A stretch of 64,000 bases of DNA. It comes from Tetrahymena thermophila SB210 (taxonomy: Eukaryota; Ciliophora; Oligohymenophorea; Hymenostomatida; Tetrahymenidae). The DNA is taken from assembly GCF_000189635.1 (NCBI RefSeq), contig NW_002476554.1:252731-316730 (forward strand), given 5' to 3'. The notes below the pieces were generated by a model, which was not told the DNA's origin, did no database searches, and saw only the letters and a list, made by a program, of their open reading frames with translations. Shown in pieces: positions 39,251 to 50,274 of this stretch (the stretch's first letter is position 1; every line of letters begins with the position of its first letter). Both the position numbers and the translations under genes were made by a program.

Positions 39251-40006
39251 TCAGTCTTACTTGGATAATTTTGTAATTTTTTCAGCTAAAAGAACCATTT
39301 CTTTAGTTTCAAGTTTATTTTTACCTAAAGTTTGAACAGAAACTATTGATTTCTTATCAAGCTATACCACTGCCTTAAGGGTAAATGGGTAAAAATTGTT
39401 TCCTTAAGCTTTATTAAAGTAAAATCCATTATTGGGGACTGCATCTGTAGGTTTGTTATCTATGTAGAACTGGACGTCAACATTATTTGTATCTGATTTG
39501 ACAAAGAAATTGAAAGTAACTTCATAATCACCAGGAGCAAGATCTAGCTTTAAGAGAGTTGCTTAGTTTTTATACTACTAGACATCCTTGTGGTGAGCTA
39601 ACTTCTTGCCTGATTTTGTCTCCTCCAACTTAACTTACAAATCATAAAGGTTTTTTTATGATTACTTCAAAAGTAGCTTTAATTTTTCATCGTTGTCGAC
39701 TTCTTTTCTGTTAATTTCAATGGTTTCTCTCATTTCAGGGATAAAATCATACTTGACTATAATTTCTAATATCAAAGAGTGGTTTTAGCCGTAAGTTATC
39801 TTTGCTAATAAAGTTTATGGGGCTTTTTCTTCCAATGCAGGGATAATACATTTAGATTGAATTTTTTCTAACTTGTGGTTGAAGAGTTCATAAAGTTCAC
39901 CTTCAATAGAATTAGAAGCAGAAATGTTAATCTTGTTATCATCAAGAAGTTCTATCTAAAACAAGTAAGAATTATAGTTAATTTAAAAATTGGTTTTCTC
40001 CTCCAT
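39251..40006 (-). CDS. Hypothetical protein, coiled coil plus predicted beta-rich C-terminus
   Basis: An intronless frame of 251 residues, ATG 40006 to TGA 39251-39253, with codon use like real genes here. I do not recognise the family. Residues ~8-90 alternate hydrophobic strands (FQINYNSYLFQIELLDDNKI; ITYGQNHSLILEIIVKYDFI). Residues ~100-150 are charged and probably coiled coil (KLKLLLKQSQKNLYDLQVKL). The C-terminal ~90 residues look beta-rich (LAPGDYEVTFNFFVKSDTNN ... NNGFYFNKAQGNNFYPF), loosely like a jelly-roll or C1q-type sandwich. There is no signal peptide or membrane span, so it is probably cytosolic. The head-plus-coil layout recalls XRCC4/SAS-6-type proteins, but that is only an impression. 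Neighbouring genes give no functional hint. Confidence 0.8.
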
Positions 40007-40854
40007 TTTAATCTCCCTTTAATTGTTCCTAAAATAATATATTGTTTGTTTTATGTAAGTGTATGCTTTCTTTTTATTATAGACGACTGACTAATCTCTT
40101 TTTTTTCAATTATATTAATTAAAATTTACCTATTTTGCAAATCTTAAATATATAAAGGCCTATTTACCCTTCTATTTATTTATTTGCATGTATTCTGGTG
40201 AATTTCTAATATTCTTTTAAGCTCTATCAATAAAAGGAGACGCTCTTTAACTTTTTTCTACTCCTTTAATCTAATCTATGTACATTATCGACTCTTTAAT
40301 CATTAAACCGATGAATTCTTTATTATTTATTATTACTTTTATTTATAAAAGAAACTTATTTAGTTAGAAACATGAATAAATCAATAATATCGGTTTCTAT
40401 AATTATAAAAAATTAATCAAAAACCAACCAAAGTTTGGTATCTTTCTCTAATTCAAAATTTCTATCAAAATCTTTAATTAAAAAGATATATTTTTCAAAT
40501 ATAAATAAATAAATAAATTTATTTTAATTCCATTTTGTAAATTCTTAATTTTAAATCTAAAATAATTATTTTAATTTTCAATTTACTAAAAAATGCTACA
40601 AGATACAAACATAATATTTAATTCAAATAAGCAAATAAATAAATAGCCTAAATTTTATTTTATTATTTAATAAAATTATTTCAAATAATAAAGATAAATA
40701 AATAAATTATCTTCATTTATTTGGATGCTTTTTAAAATTATTTAGACAATTCATAGATAGAATTAATATATACGGTATAGATACAAAAAGTAAATAAATA
40801 ATTTATTTAAGTAAAAAACTAACTTTTGTCTAAATAAAATTTATCAAATAACTG
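40007..40854. other. Divergent intergenic spacer
   Basis: AT-rich promoter interval for two divergent genes. The 9-mer AAACCAACC at 40421-40429 matches only part of the Tetrahymena chromosome breakage sequence and is not called. Confidence 0.5.
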
Positions 40855-43800
40855 ATGGGTTGTGTTTAGTAAAAAAAAATGCAAACAATTGATAAGAAAA
40901 ATCATTTAGATAATAAAGAGGAAGTAATAAATTGATATAAAAAATATTAAAATATAATTTTTTTATAAAAAAAGGTTGCTAATTCCTTTTTATCATAGCA
41001 TACTGAACTTTATGTTGATATAATGTAATAAATGATTGAACATAAATAATAATCTAAAAATTATTTTTTGTCAAATATAACCAACCAATAATTAATTATT
41101 TATTAAATAGATATTCTTAGTTTACTTTCAAAAAAATATAAATAAACTCAAAACAATAGAATTGTTTTTCAAGCTTCTATTAAAAATTTTCATTTATTTG
41201 TTCGATTTTGTCGATTTTTAAATATCAAGAGAGAGCACATAAATAATAACAAAATATTATTAAAAAGGTAAAATTAAATTGATGATAAATAGGGATAGAG
41301 TTTTTGCTCTTAATTAGCAACATATACAAGTTTATAGTCTTTAACACTAGATTCATCGTATTAATATAAAAATTAATATAATTATTCTTTTTACAAAAAA
41401 TAAATTTGTTACAATTTAATTTTTTACTAAGTACGATATTCTTATTAATAAATAAATTAACATTAATTATTTTTCAACATGCTTTTAATTCTAAACTGAA
41501 ATAATTTAATTTATTTCAAGATATACTTAAATTGAAGAAAAATTTGCATCTAATCTAAGTCTTGCTTTAGCAAATTGTTAGAATCTTTCAAAATTAGTAA
41601 TGAGTTTTAAGTAAATAAAAATATTTATTATTTTTATATTTTGTAAATACTTTGATTTTTATTCATTTAAAAATTCTTTATTTTTCTTTTTTATTTATTT
41701 TCATTTGCTTTAAATAAAAAGGTAGTGTTAGCTTGATGATAAAATTGCTATAAATCTATTTAAGGGATTAGAGAAATGTAATAAAATCTAACAATTGAAT
41801 CTTCAGCTAGCGTAAAAAATTTATTTGGTATTTTATTTAGCATAAAATATTTAAAAATTCAAACATTTAATAATTATTTACATCTTTATTAATATTTTTA
41901 AATCAATCAAAAAAATCAATTTTTTATAAATATTTAAGATAGATTTAAAATGATTTGACCATATTAATTAACTAAGAATTAAAAAAAAAAAAAAATTATT
42001 TATTTTAAAACAAATAAATTTTGTTTAATTTTTTGCTAAATTTCATATTCATTTACTTCTAAAAAACCTTAAAGTTAAAATAAAATCGGACCTGATGGTG
42101 CAACTACTTTGAGTAAAATTATAGAAAGCTATAATAATCTGTCTATTTTGAGACTCAATCTAAGGTAAGATACATTTTTTATCATTAAATTGTATTTTCA
42201 AAAGAAAACAAGGATAATATCTCTTTTCTAAAAACTAATATTTTACTAACAAATTAAAGATGAAAGCGATTTTTATGCTAATTAATTTTTGATAAATTTA
42301 TTTATTTACTTTTATAAATATCTAAATAAATCTTTTTATTTATTGGAATATTAGCTAAAATATACTTCTTGATTAAGGTATTTCAGCTATTGGGTAAGGT
42401 TTATAAAAGTTATAAAAGCTTTAAACTTTGACACTTGATTTTAAGTATGAAATTTTTAATTTATTTGCACTAATTAATTTTTTTTATAATAATAAAATAA
42501 AATATTTAAAAAATGGAAGTAATTAATTTGATTTTTAAATTTATAAAAGTGGTAATGTGATTGCTAATGAAGGGTTATTATAATTTGGAAATTATTTAGA
42601 AAACTGTAGAAGTATATAAACTTTAATACTATTTCTTCAGTAAAATTGTTTTATTTATAAATTGTTTATTCTAAAAATTATTACTTTAAACCTCAAATTA
42701 AAAACTTTTGTATTTAATACAGAGTTAGTACAGGCAATCTATTGTAAACTTTTGCTCATAATTTAGGAAAACTCTTACAACTATAAAAAATTAACCTTTA
42801 CATATCGTAATAAATAAATAAATAATTTAAATTGTTTAGCTTAATCTATTTTCTAAAAATATCAATTAAACCAAATTGTTTTAGTTAACATGCCAAAGCG
42901 CTTTATTTATCAAATATTATTTTATCACTTCTTATTAAAATGCTAAAATATTTATTTAAAATTTACTATTTTTTGATAGAGAGAGCTAAGTAAGAGCTTA
43001 GGATGCAGCATACATATGTAATTCTTTAGGAAATTGTCTAAATCTCGCAGATATGACGCTTTATTTGGAGTAGATTTGAATTCATAATAAAGAAATTATA
43101 AAATTTTAAGATGCTTTATAAAAAAAATAACACTTAGAAAATTCTTAATAAAAAAATATTTTTTTTTCAACAAAAATTTATTTAATCTTTCATATTTTAT
43201 TTTTAATTAATTTTTAAAATTTGATATTTAATCTATTAATTTAAAGCAAAAATATTATTGGATCAGAATATGTTGATTCTTTTAGTTAGGCTGTTGATAA
43301 ACTTAGGAGCTTGACAAGTTTATCACTCAATTTAGCGTAAAACTATAAATTTATTTTTAAATAAGAAATATAAATATTAAATAAATCGATTAAAAATTTA
43401 AAAATAAAACAAAATAAAAAAATCATAAATTCATTTTTAATAATTTATTTTATTTAGCTTTTCTTTCTTTTAAAAATTAAATAGAGTTGATTTCTTATTA
43501 ATTTTATGTATTAAAAATATAATTATTATTAAAGAAGCAATAACATCTAAGACAACTAAGTGGAAAGTCTATTATCTGGATTAGCAAATTACTCTAAAAT
43601 GAGCTTTTTGAGATTAGAGCTCTCGTAAAAAAAAATTATTTACTTTTTCATTACATACTATAATAAAAGCAAATTCATATACTGAGATACTTGATAATTA
43701 ATACCTCACTTAATTAAAGTTTATTTAAAATTTAAAAAAAAAATATGGTTAGCTATATTTAAAATAGCTGAGGAGATGAGGACTCTAATAAATGAGAAGT

Positions 43801-44648
43801 CACAGTTTTATTTATATAAATGAAAATAAGTAATAATTAAAATATGAACTATGATTAACATAAATAATAAAAGGTAAAATATGATCAGTGATGAAGGAGT
43901 ATTAAATCTTGGATCTATTTTAACGAAATGCAAAAGTTTAACAAAGCTTATTTTAAGTGTTGTGTAAATATAATTTTCTTTATTCATTTAATAATGCTTT
44001 ATTATAAATTGAATTTTTTTTACTAAGATTAAAGAAAATATTTAAATTTATTTATAATTCAAAGTTATCTTAATTCTTTTCATAAATTTAATTAATTTAT
44101 AAATTTAAATAAAGATCTAACCATATTAGTGATCCTTCAGGCCTAGGTTAAACTTTGTCTAACTGTACTAATCTTAAGGATTTAACCCTAATACTTAAGT
44201 AAAGATTGTTAATTTTTCAAAAAAATTATGTTACTAAAATAATTTAATTACATTAAAAAATTAATTATTAAACAAAAATTACCAAATTAAATTATTTTAA
44301 TAATTAATTAAAAACATATTAAAAGTAATAATAGAATGAAAAATTAAGGAAGTTTAGTTTCTGCTTTATCAAATTGTACTAGCCTTTAAGCCTTAGCTAT
44401 TAATCTTAAGTATTAAATAAAGATTACTTTTGTTCAAATATTTTTGGGTCATTTAGAATTAATATATTTATTTTACTTTTACTTACAATTTCAAATAAAA
44501 AAATTTAGATTTTAAAATTAATTTACTTTAAATTTTATTAATTTTATAAGTAAATTTTTTTATTAATAACTAAAAATGTGCATTAAAAAGGAATACTATT
44601 ATACAATAGAATCTTCGGAAATTATTAGATTCGGATCTGATTTTGTGA
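40855..44648 (+). CDS. LRR protein with MGC acylation motif; one repeat per 90-nt exon
   Basis: Exons: 40855-40923, 40975-41357, 41521-41610, 41722-41811, 42075-42164, 42355-42444, 42550-42639, 42723-42806, 42980-43069, 43247-43336, 43535-43624, 43874-43963, 44115-44198, 44335-44409, 44591-44648. They total 1,563 nt (520 residues). After the first two, nine exons are exactly 90 nt and all their introns are phase 2, so each exon is a 30-residue LRR cassette (e.g. SGLANYSKMSFLRLEL; QTLSNCTNLKDLTLIL). The start MGCVQQ predicts N-myristoylation plus palmitoylation. The last repeat is odd: in the spliced frame it ends at TGA 44646, but another frame over 44605-44680 reads like a normal LRR (FGSDFVKYKKLIILEINL). 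The 3' end is therefore uncertain: decayed last exon, missed splice or base error. Confidence 0.75.
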
Positions 44649-45424
44649 AATACAAAAAACTGATAATTTTGGAGATTAACCTTTAATAAGAGTAAACGAT
44701 TAAAAAATATATAATTTTCATGTTATCTCTTGAAAATATTAATTTTAATTGTTAATTTCAAATATTTTAATTTAAATAAGGCATATTTTAAACAAACTAA
44801 TAGTTAATATTTTCAATAGCTTAATACTTATTATATCTATTTATTTATTACAACAATTATATATGAATAGGTTTAGTCAAATTCAATTGGTTCATATATC
44901 ATAGCTTAAAAGAAAAATTTTTAAAATGAAGAATTTTTGTTTTGATTTCTATTAAGATCTGAATAAAATAAATATATTAATTATTGATTATTTATTTGCA
45001 TTAATATTCATAATAAATATTTGACTAGGGAAAATTATTACTAAAGATATGCTTATTTATATATATATTATATTTTTTTAATATACAATGAGAATGTTTA
45101 AAAATATTATAAAAATCTTATTTGAGTGAACGAATAATGTAATTTATTTATTGTGGTGGATTTTTTTAAAATTTTATGTATTTGGAATAATAACAAATTT
45201 TATAATTTATTTTTTAATGGTTTACGTTTTTTTTAAGATAACAAATAATAAATCATAGATAATTGAAAAATATTTACATTTTTTCTATCTAAAAAATCAA
45301 AGAGATTACTGTATAATTTATTTATTTTTAAAATAAAAAGGAAATAAATTATATTTTATATTTTAGCTTGGAATCAATTAAAATATTATTAGATAAAAAT
45401 ACTAAGGTTTTATCATATAAGATA
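44649..45424. other. Intergenic spacer, 3' flank of LRR gene
   Basis: The first ~45 bases may still be LRR coding sequence in another frame. From about 45366 the sequence is open and in frame with the next gene's ATG, preceded by an acceptor-like TATATTTTAG, so a 5' leader exon is possible. Otherwise A/T only. Confidence 0.45.
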
Positions 45425-47779
45425 ATGAATCAGCATCATAGTATGAACCAAAGGATTTACTAGCCTTAGAATTTGTAAAATCCCATGTCTAACTTCCATT
45501 ATAGTTAGCCGTATTAGGTGAATAATTTTTAAAATTAAGGCAGTTTTAGTTAATAGGATCATCAGCAATAAAAATATCCAAACTTAAATAGGAGTTATAA
45601 TTAAAACCAAAAAAACAATTTGATGGTATCTTCTTCATCATAACAGGAGGAATTTAAGAATATGTATCCTAGTATCTATGAGTAGCATCAATCAACAATT
45701 ACTTACAAATCAAATAATTAGCATATTAAAAAAAATATAGATGAGTAATTAAAAATTAAAGAATAGTTTAGTCTTGTTGACTCACGTGCATATAAATCTC
45801 AACTAATGTCAAGCAAAGTTAGCAAATAAAATGAAGAGGCTACACACAACTCGAAATAAGATGATGATGATGACGACGATAGCAACATAATTCTTACAAA
45901 AGAATAAAAAAAATAGTCTCAAGAATAATAAGAATATACTTATTCTACTAAATCTATTGATGAATTAAAGGTTGAATAATTCAAAACATAGAAATCTTTT
46001 TTCAAGCGACTAGCAAGTTTGAGGCATTTGAGACCTAAACACTTAGCTGACTATGGTATTGGGTATAGCATGTACTTTCTTGTGCTAATAGACTGTCTTT
46101 TAATTTTATTGCTTATATTTTTGATTAGCGGTTTATTCAGTATTTATACAAATAAGCAAGGAGATTATTGTAAGAATATTGAAGAGATAAAAAAATAAGT
46201 CATGAATGGCAAGAAGTCTTACGAAGTATGCATTATTAGCACAGAAACAGAGTACTCATAAGCAAACATAGTAGGTCAATCGAGCTAGATTATTTAGCAA
46301 GACATTTTAGTTATGATTACAACTATTGTTCTTGCTTTGTATATGGCTTACAAGCATAGAAGACTTAAAGTTCTTAATAATAAAATAGATTATTAGTTTA
46401 TTTCTCCAAGTGATTTTGCAATATGGATTTAATACTCAGAAAATTCTGATATTATTGAAATTTAAAAAAATATGAAACATTGTGGAGTGAATGAAGAATA
46501 TAAAGGTCATAAATTTCTTCTTTTTGATAATATAATAAGTATAAAGCATATAGAAGAATAACAGTATGAAGATGCAACTGTTTCAAAAGCTCCTGAACCT
46601 GATGATATCAACTGGTAAAACCTTGAGATATCAAAAACTAAATAAATTTTTTACAAGGTGATCTCATTCTTTTTAACAATTTTTTTCATTGGCTTATGTT
46701 TAATAGTTAACATGATTCTAATTACCTTCCAAAAAAACTTCACAGAAAGTGTGTAGGTTTACGATAATAAAGGAAATTTAGTAATTATTTAAGTTAACAC
46801 AAAAGATGCATAATAGATAGCTTATGTGATTTTCTTTTTTATTTTCATATCAAACGGGATATTTAGTACTATATTATCTAAATTATCTGCATTCGAAAGC
46901 TATTATGATAAGACAGGAGAATAGTGCTCTTTCTCAATCAAGCTGGCTCTAAGTAGATTCGTTAATATAGCATTAATACCATTTTTTGTTTTAGTTGGCT
47001 TTGATGCACTTTTTTTACCTTAGAGAATGCAGAGTGACATCTATAAAACTAACGGACTTATCATAAATTAATATAATAATTTCATTTTTACTACAGTTTT
47101 GTATATCATTATCATGATTCTAGATCCAGGAAGAAACATTAAAATTTTAATTGCTTTCCTCAAAAAAGATATAAAAAACAATGAATGGTAAGAGCCTGAA
47201 AATAATTTATCTTAGATGTTTAGTGAGATGGCTAAAACTATGCTTTTTACTGCATTTTATGCTCCTCTTATACCAATGTGTTTGGTTATATCATTTATTG
47301 GTTTACTCTTGCTTTACCCAATTCACCTTTACAAAATTATTTACCACAGAAGAAAAACCTTAAAAGTTAGCTCTTTGATGCCTTTTACAATATTATAAGT
47401 AATTAAATGCATAGTTCCAATATACGCTATATCAAATACAATGTTTCAATATATCCTTAATCCAGGGCTCTATCATATTACAATATACTCTGTGATTAGC
47501 ATAAGTGTTGGCATTGGCCTTATTCTTACACCTCTTGGAACTTTAGAAAAATGTGTAAATGTTGAAGACAAAATTAATCAGCTAGATGACTAACTCTACT
47601 CGCATACTGCCAAATCAAAATACAAAGAAGCGTTTGCTAAATATAGATATTACTATGCAGAAAAGTATTAGATTAAAAATCCCTTATTTCTACCTAATTA
47701 ACATGACAAGTTTTACAATGAATAAAAAGTTAAATTATATATGGAAGGAAGACCTCATGATGGATTTGCTTGCTGTTGA
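45425..47779 (+). CDS. TMEM63/OSCA-like (DUF221) predicted mechanosensitive channel
   Basis: An intronless 784-residue frame, ATG 45425 to TGA 47777-47779. Residues 1-170 are Gln/Asn/Ser-rich and disordered with an acidic DDDDDD run. Hydrophobic segments then follow: ~210-238 (YFLVLIDCLLILLLIFLISG), ~290-310, a cytosolic region ending in APEPDDINWQNL near 389, then multiple spans to ~700. The AP-x-P-x-DI-W-x-NL motif just before a membrane span is diagnostic of the DUF221/OSCA/TMEM63 family, dimeric hyperosmolality- and stretch-gated cation channels of plasma or internal membranes. Conduction of cations including Ca2+ is known for the family, inferred here. The extreme C-terminus GFACC offers two Cys for lipidation. 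The Gln/Asn-rich leader is unusual; a downstream Met at 45662 could also serve as start. Confidence 0.82.
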
Positions 47780-50274
47780 ATTTATTTGTAAAATGCAGTT
47801 TGTTTTTAAAAACAAAATTTATTATATTTTTAAATGTTTCAAAAAAATTCTACATTTTTGTTTTAAAAATTAAATAAAATATTGAATACTTAATTTTATT
47901 TTCAAATAATAAATAGATAATATATCTTTCATGTATTGTCTGTCCGTGCGTGCACTGCGCTTCTTGACGTATAAAATATACTTTAAGCATTTTTTGTATT
48001 TTTCCACAATAGTTCAAAATAAAAGAATTTGAGAAATAGTCCAAAAAGCAAAAATTCATTTACTTTTTTTGCAAATTCACTTTCAAAATTTAGAATTTGG
48101 AAGCATAAAAATTTTTTGAAAGCTAAAATTAAATAAAAAACCGAATGTCCTAAATTGAATTAAAATTAACATTATTATTAATTAGAATCTATCATACCGT
48201 AAATCCTCGATATGCACTGCGTAACATATAATATTGATGAAGTAATAAAATACAATATTAAATTCGAAAAATTATTAATCAATTAAAGATATTTGCAATT
48301 AAAAAAACAATGATTAGTAATAAATAAACAAACCATCAAACAAATAAATTTAAATTGTTTGAAAATCAAATAATTTTCATTAATTATTTTAAATTTTTGT
48401 AAAAATGCATGATTTTAAAGAATTTTACATTTTTAACTACAAATTTAGAGTTCTCAGCACTACGAATTACTATATATTATCATGGTCAAATTTAATTTGT
48501 TCAAAATCTAAATATTTAATGAATATTTTTTTTTCAATAATGATAAATATATATGCATCTAAATATTTAAATAAAAAATTGGGGGAGGTATAGTTTAAAA
48601 ATTTAGATTAAGATTAAAACATTTAACTTATAAAAGATTTAGAAAGCTAACTATATTTAAGAATTTTAGAATAATTTTACCAAAAAAGTAAAATGGAATG
48701 TAATTAATTTAGTTACATGACTCTAAAAATATTTTTCCAAACTTAGAAATGAGTAATTAATTTTTGAGAAAATATACTATTCGATTCGTGCGCTGCACTA
48801 CTAGCAGGCGCTGTATGATTAACCAAATATAGCGTTATATAGCAGTTTAAAAGCTAGATAATATAATAAGTTTTCTTTTTATAAATTAATTGTATTAATT
48901 TCTCTTTTTCATATATGATAAAAAAAGAAAGTCAAAATTTAAAATTCTATTTTTAGTTTATGAAAATTAATTTTAGATGTTTTTTAATAAAAAAATATTA
49001 AAAAATATGTCTAGTAAATGAATGAACGGTCAAATTATTAATATTAGATAAGTTTTATTTCAGTAAAAATGATTGATTGAATTATTTATTTTAAAGTGGT
49101 AATAGCAAATAAAATTATGTATTTTAAAAGAATTATAAATGATTATTTTTTATTTTATTATTCCTATATTTTTTAAGTGATAGTAATATGATAATGGATA
49201 ATTATGGCAGCTATTGATAAGATTAAAGTATTTTTTGAGCTAATTTATAAAAAAGTAATTAAACAATTTGAATAAAGGTAAAATTAATTTTAATTTTAAA
49301 ATTTGTAAGATATGGTAATTTTTATGATTGTAGCTAATAAGAATATTTATTTGATAAATTGATAAATTTGTAGCGAAAATTAGAGATCAATATTGAATTG
49401 TTTATTTACATATTTTTTAAATCAATTTTGTAAAAATAAATCTGAAAATTAATTAGAGTGTAAAATAAAATGGAATGGATTTTCAAACGAATAAATAAAT
49501 AAACAAATAAAAAATTTGTGTTTGATTAATTTTTTACTATCGCAGAAATTGTAATTACAAATGAACTATTCAGTCAGTCAATCAGTCTGGAAATCTATAC
49601 AAAAGGTTTGTTAGGAGTCAATAAATTTAAATAAAGGAAATTGAAAGGTATTTATTAAGTTAATAGATTTTTAATTTTGATTTAAAGAAAATTAAAAAAT
49701 GCTAAGCTTATTGGGTGAATATATTTATTATCTTCATTATTATTACATTATTTTTTACTATCTTGATTTTTGTAATACAAATCAAAAAAAGCTAACAAGC
49801 ACAACTCAAACAGTAAATTATTGTTTTATCAAATATCTATAAAGTGTTCTAATTTTTTTGATAGAGAGAGTAAGGATGGACATTCAATTAATAAATAATA
49901 TATACCTAACAAATTAGCTAAAGGAGCTTCTAACAAAAGACAAGAGAACAAAAAAATAAACAATCAAATAAAAATAAAGAAAATTACAAACAAAAAGCAA
50001 AAAATACATAATAGCATATATACATATATACATACATAGATTCATACAAGCAAACAATTTGATCGTTCATTTAATAAAGGTATCTATTTATAAAATTAAT
50101 TAAGTAAGTAAGTAAGAAATTTACAAAGAACTATAGATTAGGAAACAATCAAACAAACAAACAAACAAATATTAATAAATAGGTCAACGAAAAGTAATAA
50201 AGCAAGTAATAAGTACCAGGCAAAGAACCAGATTGAAAAATAGAATTCGAGACTAGTTTTAAGGGAGAAGTTGA
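47780..50274. other. Long spacer with dispersed GC-rich motifs and tetranucleotide repeats
   Basis: 2.5 kb without a convincing gene. Three GC-rich islets share a TGCACTGCG-like word (47946-47960, 48213-48221, and inverted/diverged at 48787-48797). TAAG and ACAA repeats occur just upstream of the next gene and are probably 5' leader. An in-frame TGA at 50272-50274 abuts the next ATG. Confidence 0.5.
50101..50169. repeat. Tetranucleotide repeats (TAAG, then ACAA)
   Basis: (TAAG)4 at 50101-50116 and about five ACAA units at 50150-50169, in the probable 5' leader of the kinase gene. Confidence 0.8.

Noticed and set aside
40421-40429. AAACCAACC, part of the Tetrahymena chromosome breakage sequence
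   Set aside because: Only 9 of 15 consensus bases match; the TCTTT half is absent and no telomere repeat is near.
45390-45700. Minus-strand frame with protein-like composition (NCFFGFNYNSYLSLDIF)
   Set aside because: It is the antisense of the Gln/Asn-rich leader of the TMEM63-like gene, which is open on the plus strand in frame with the channel domain.
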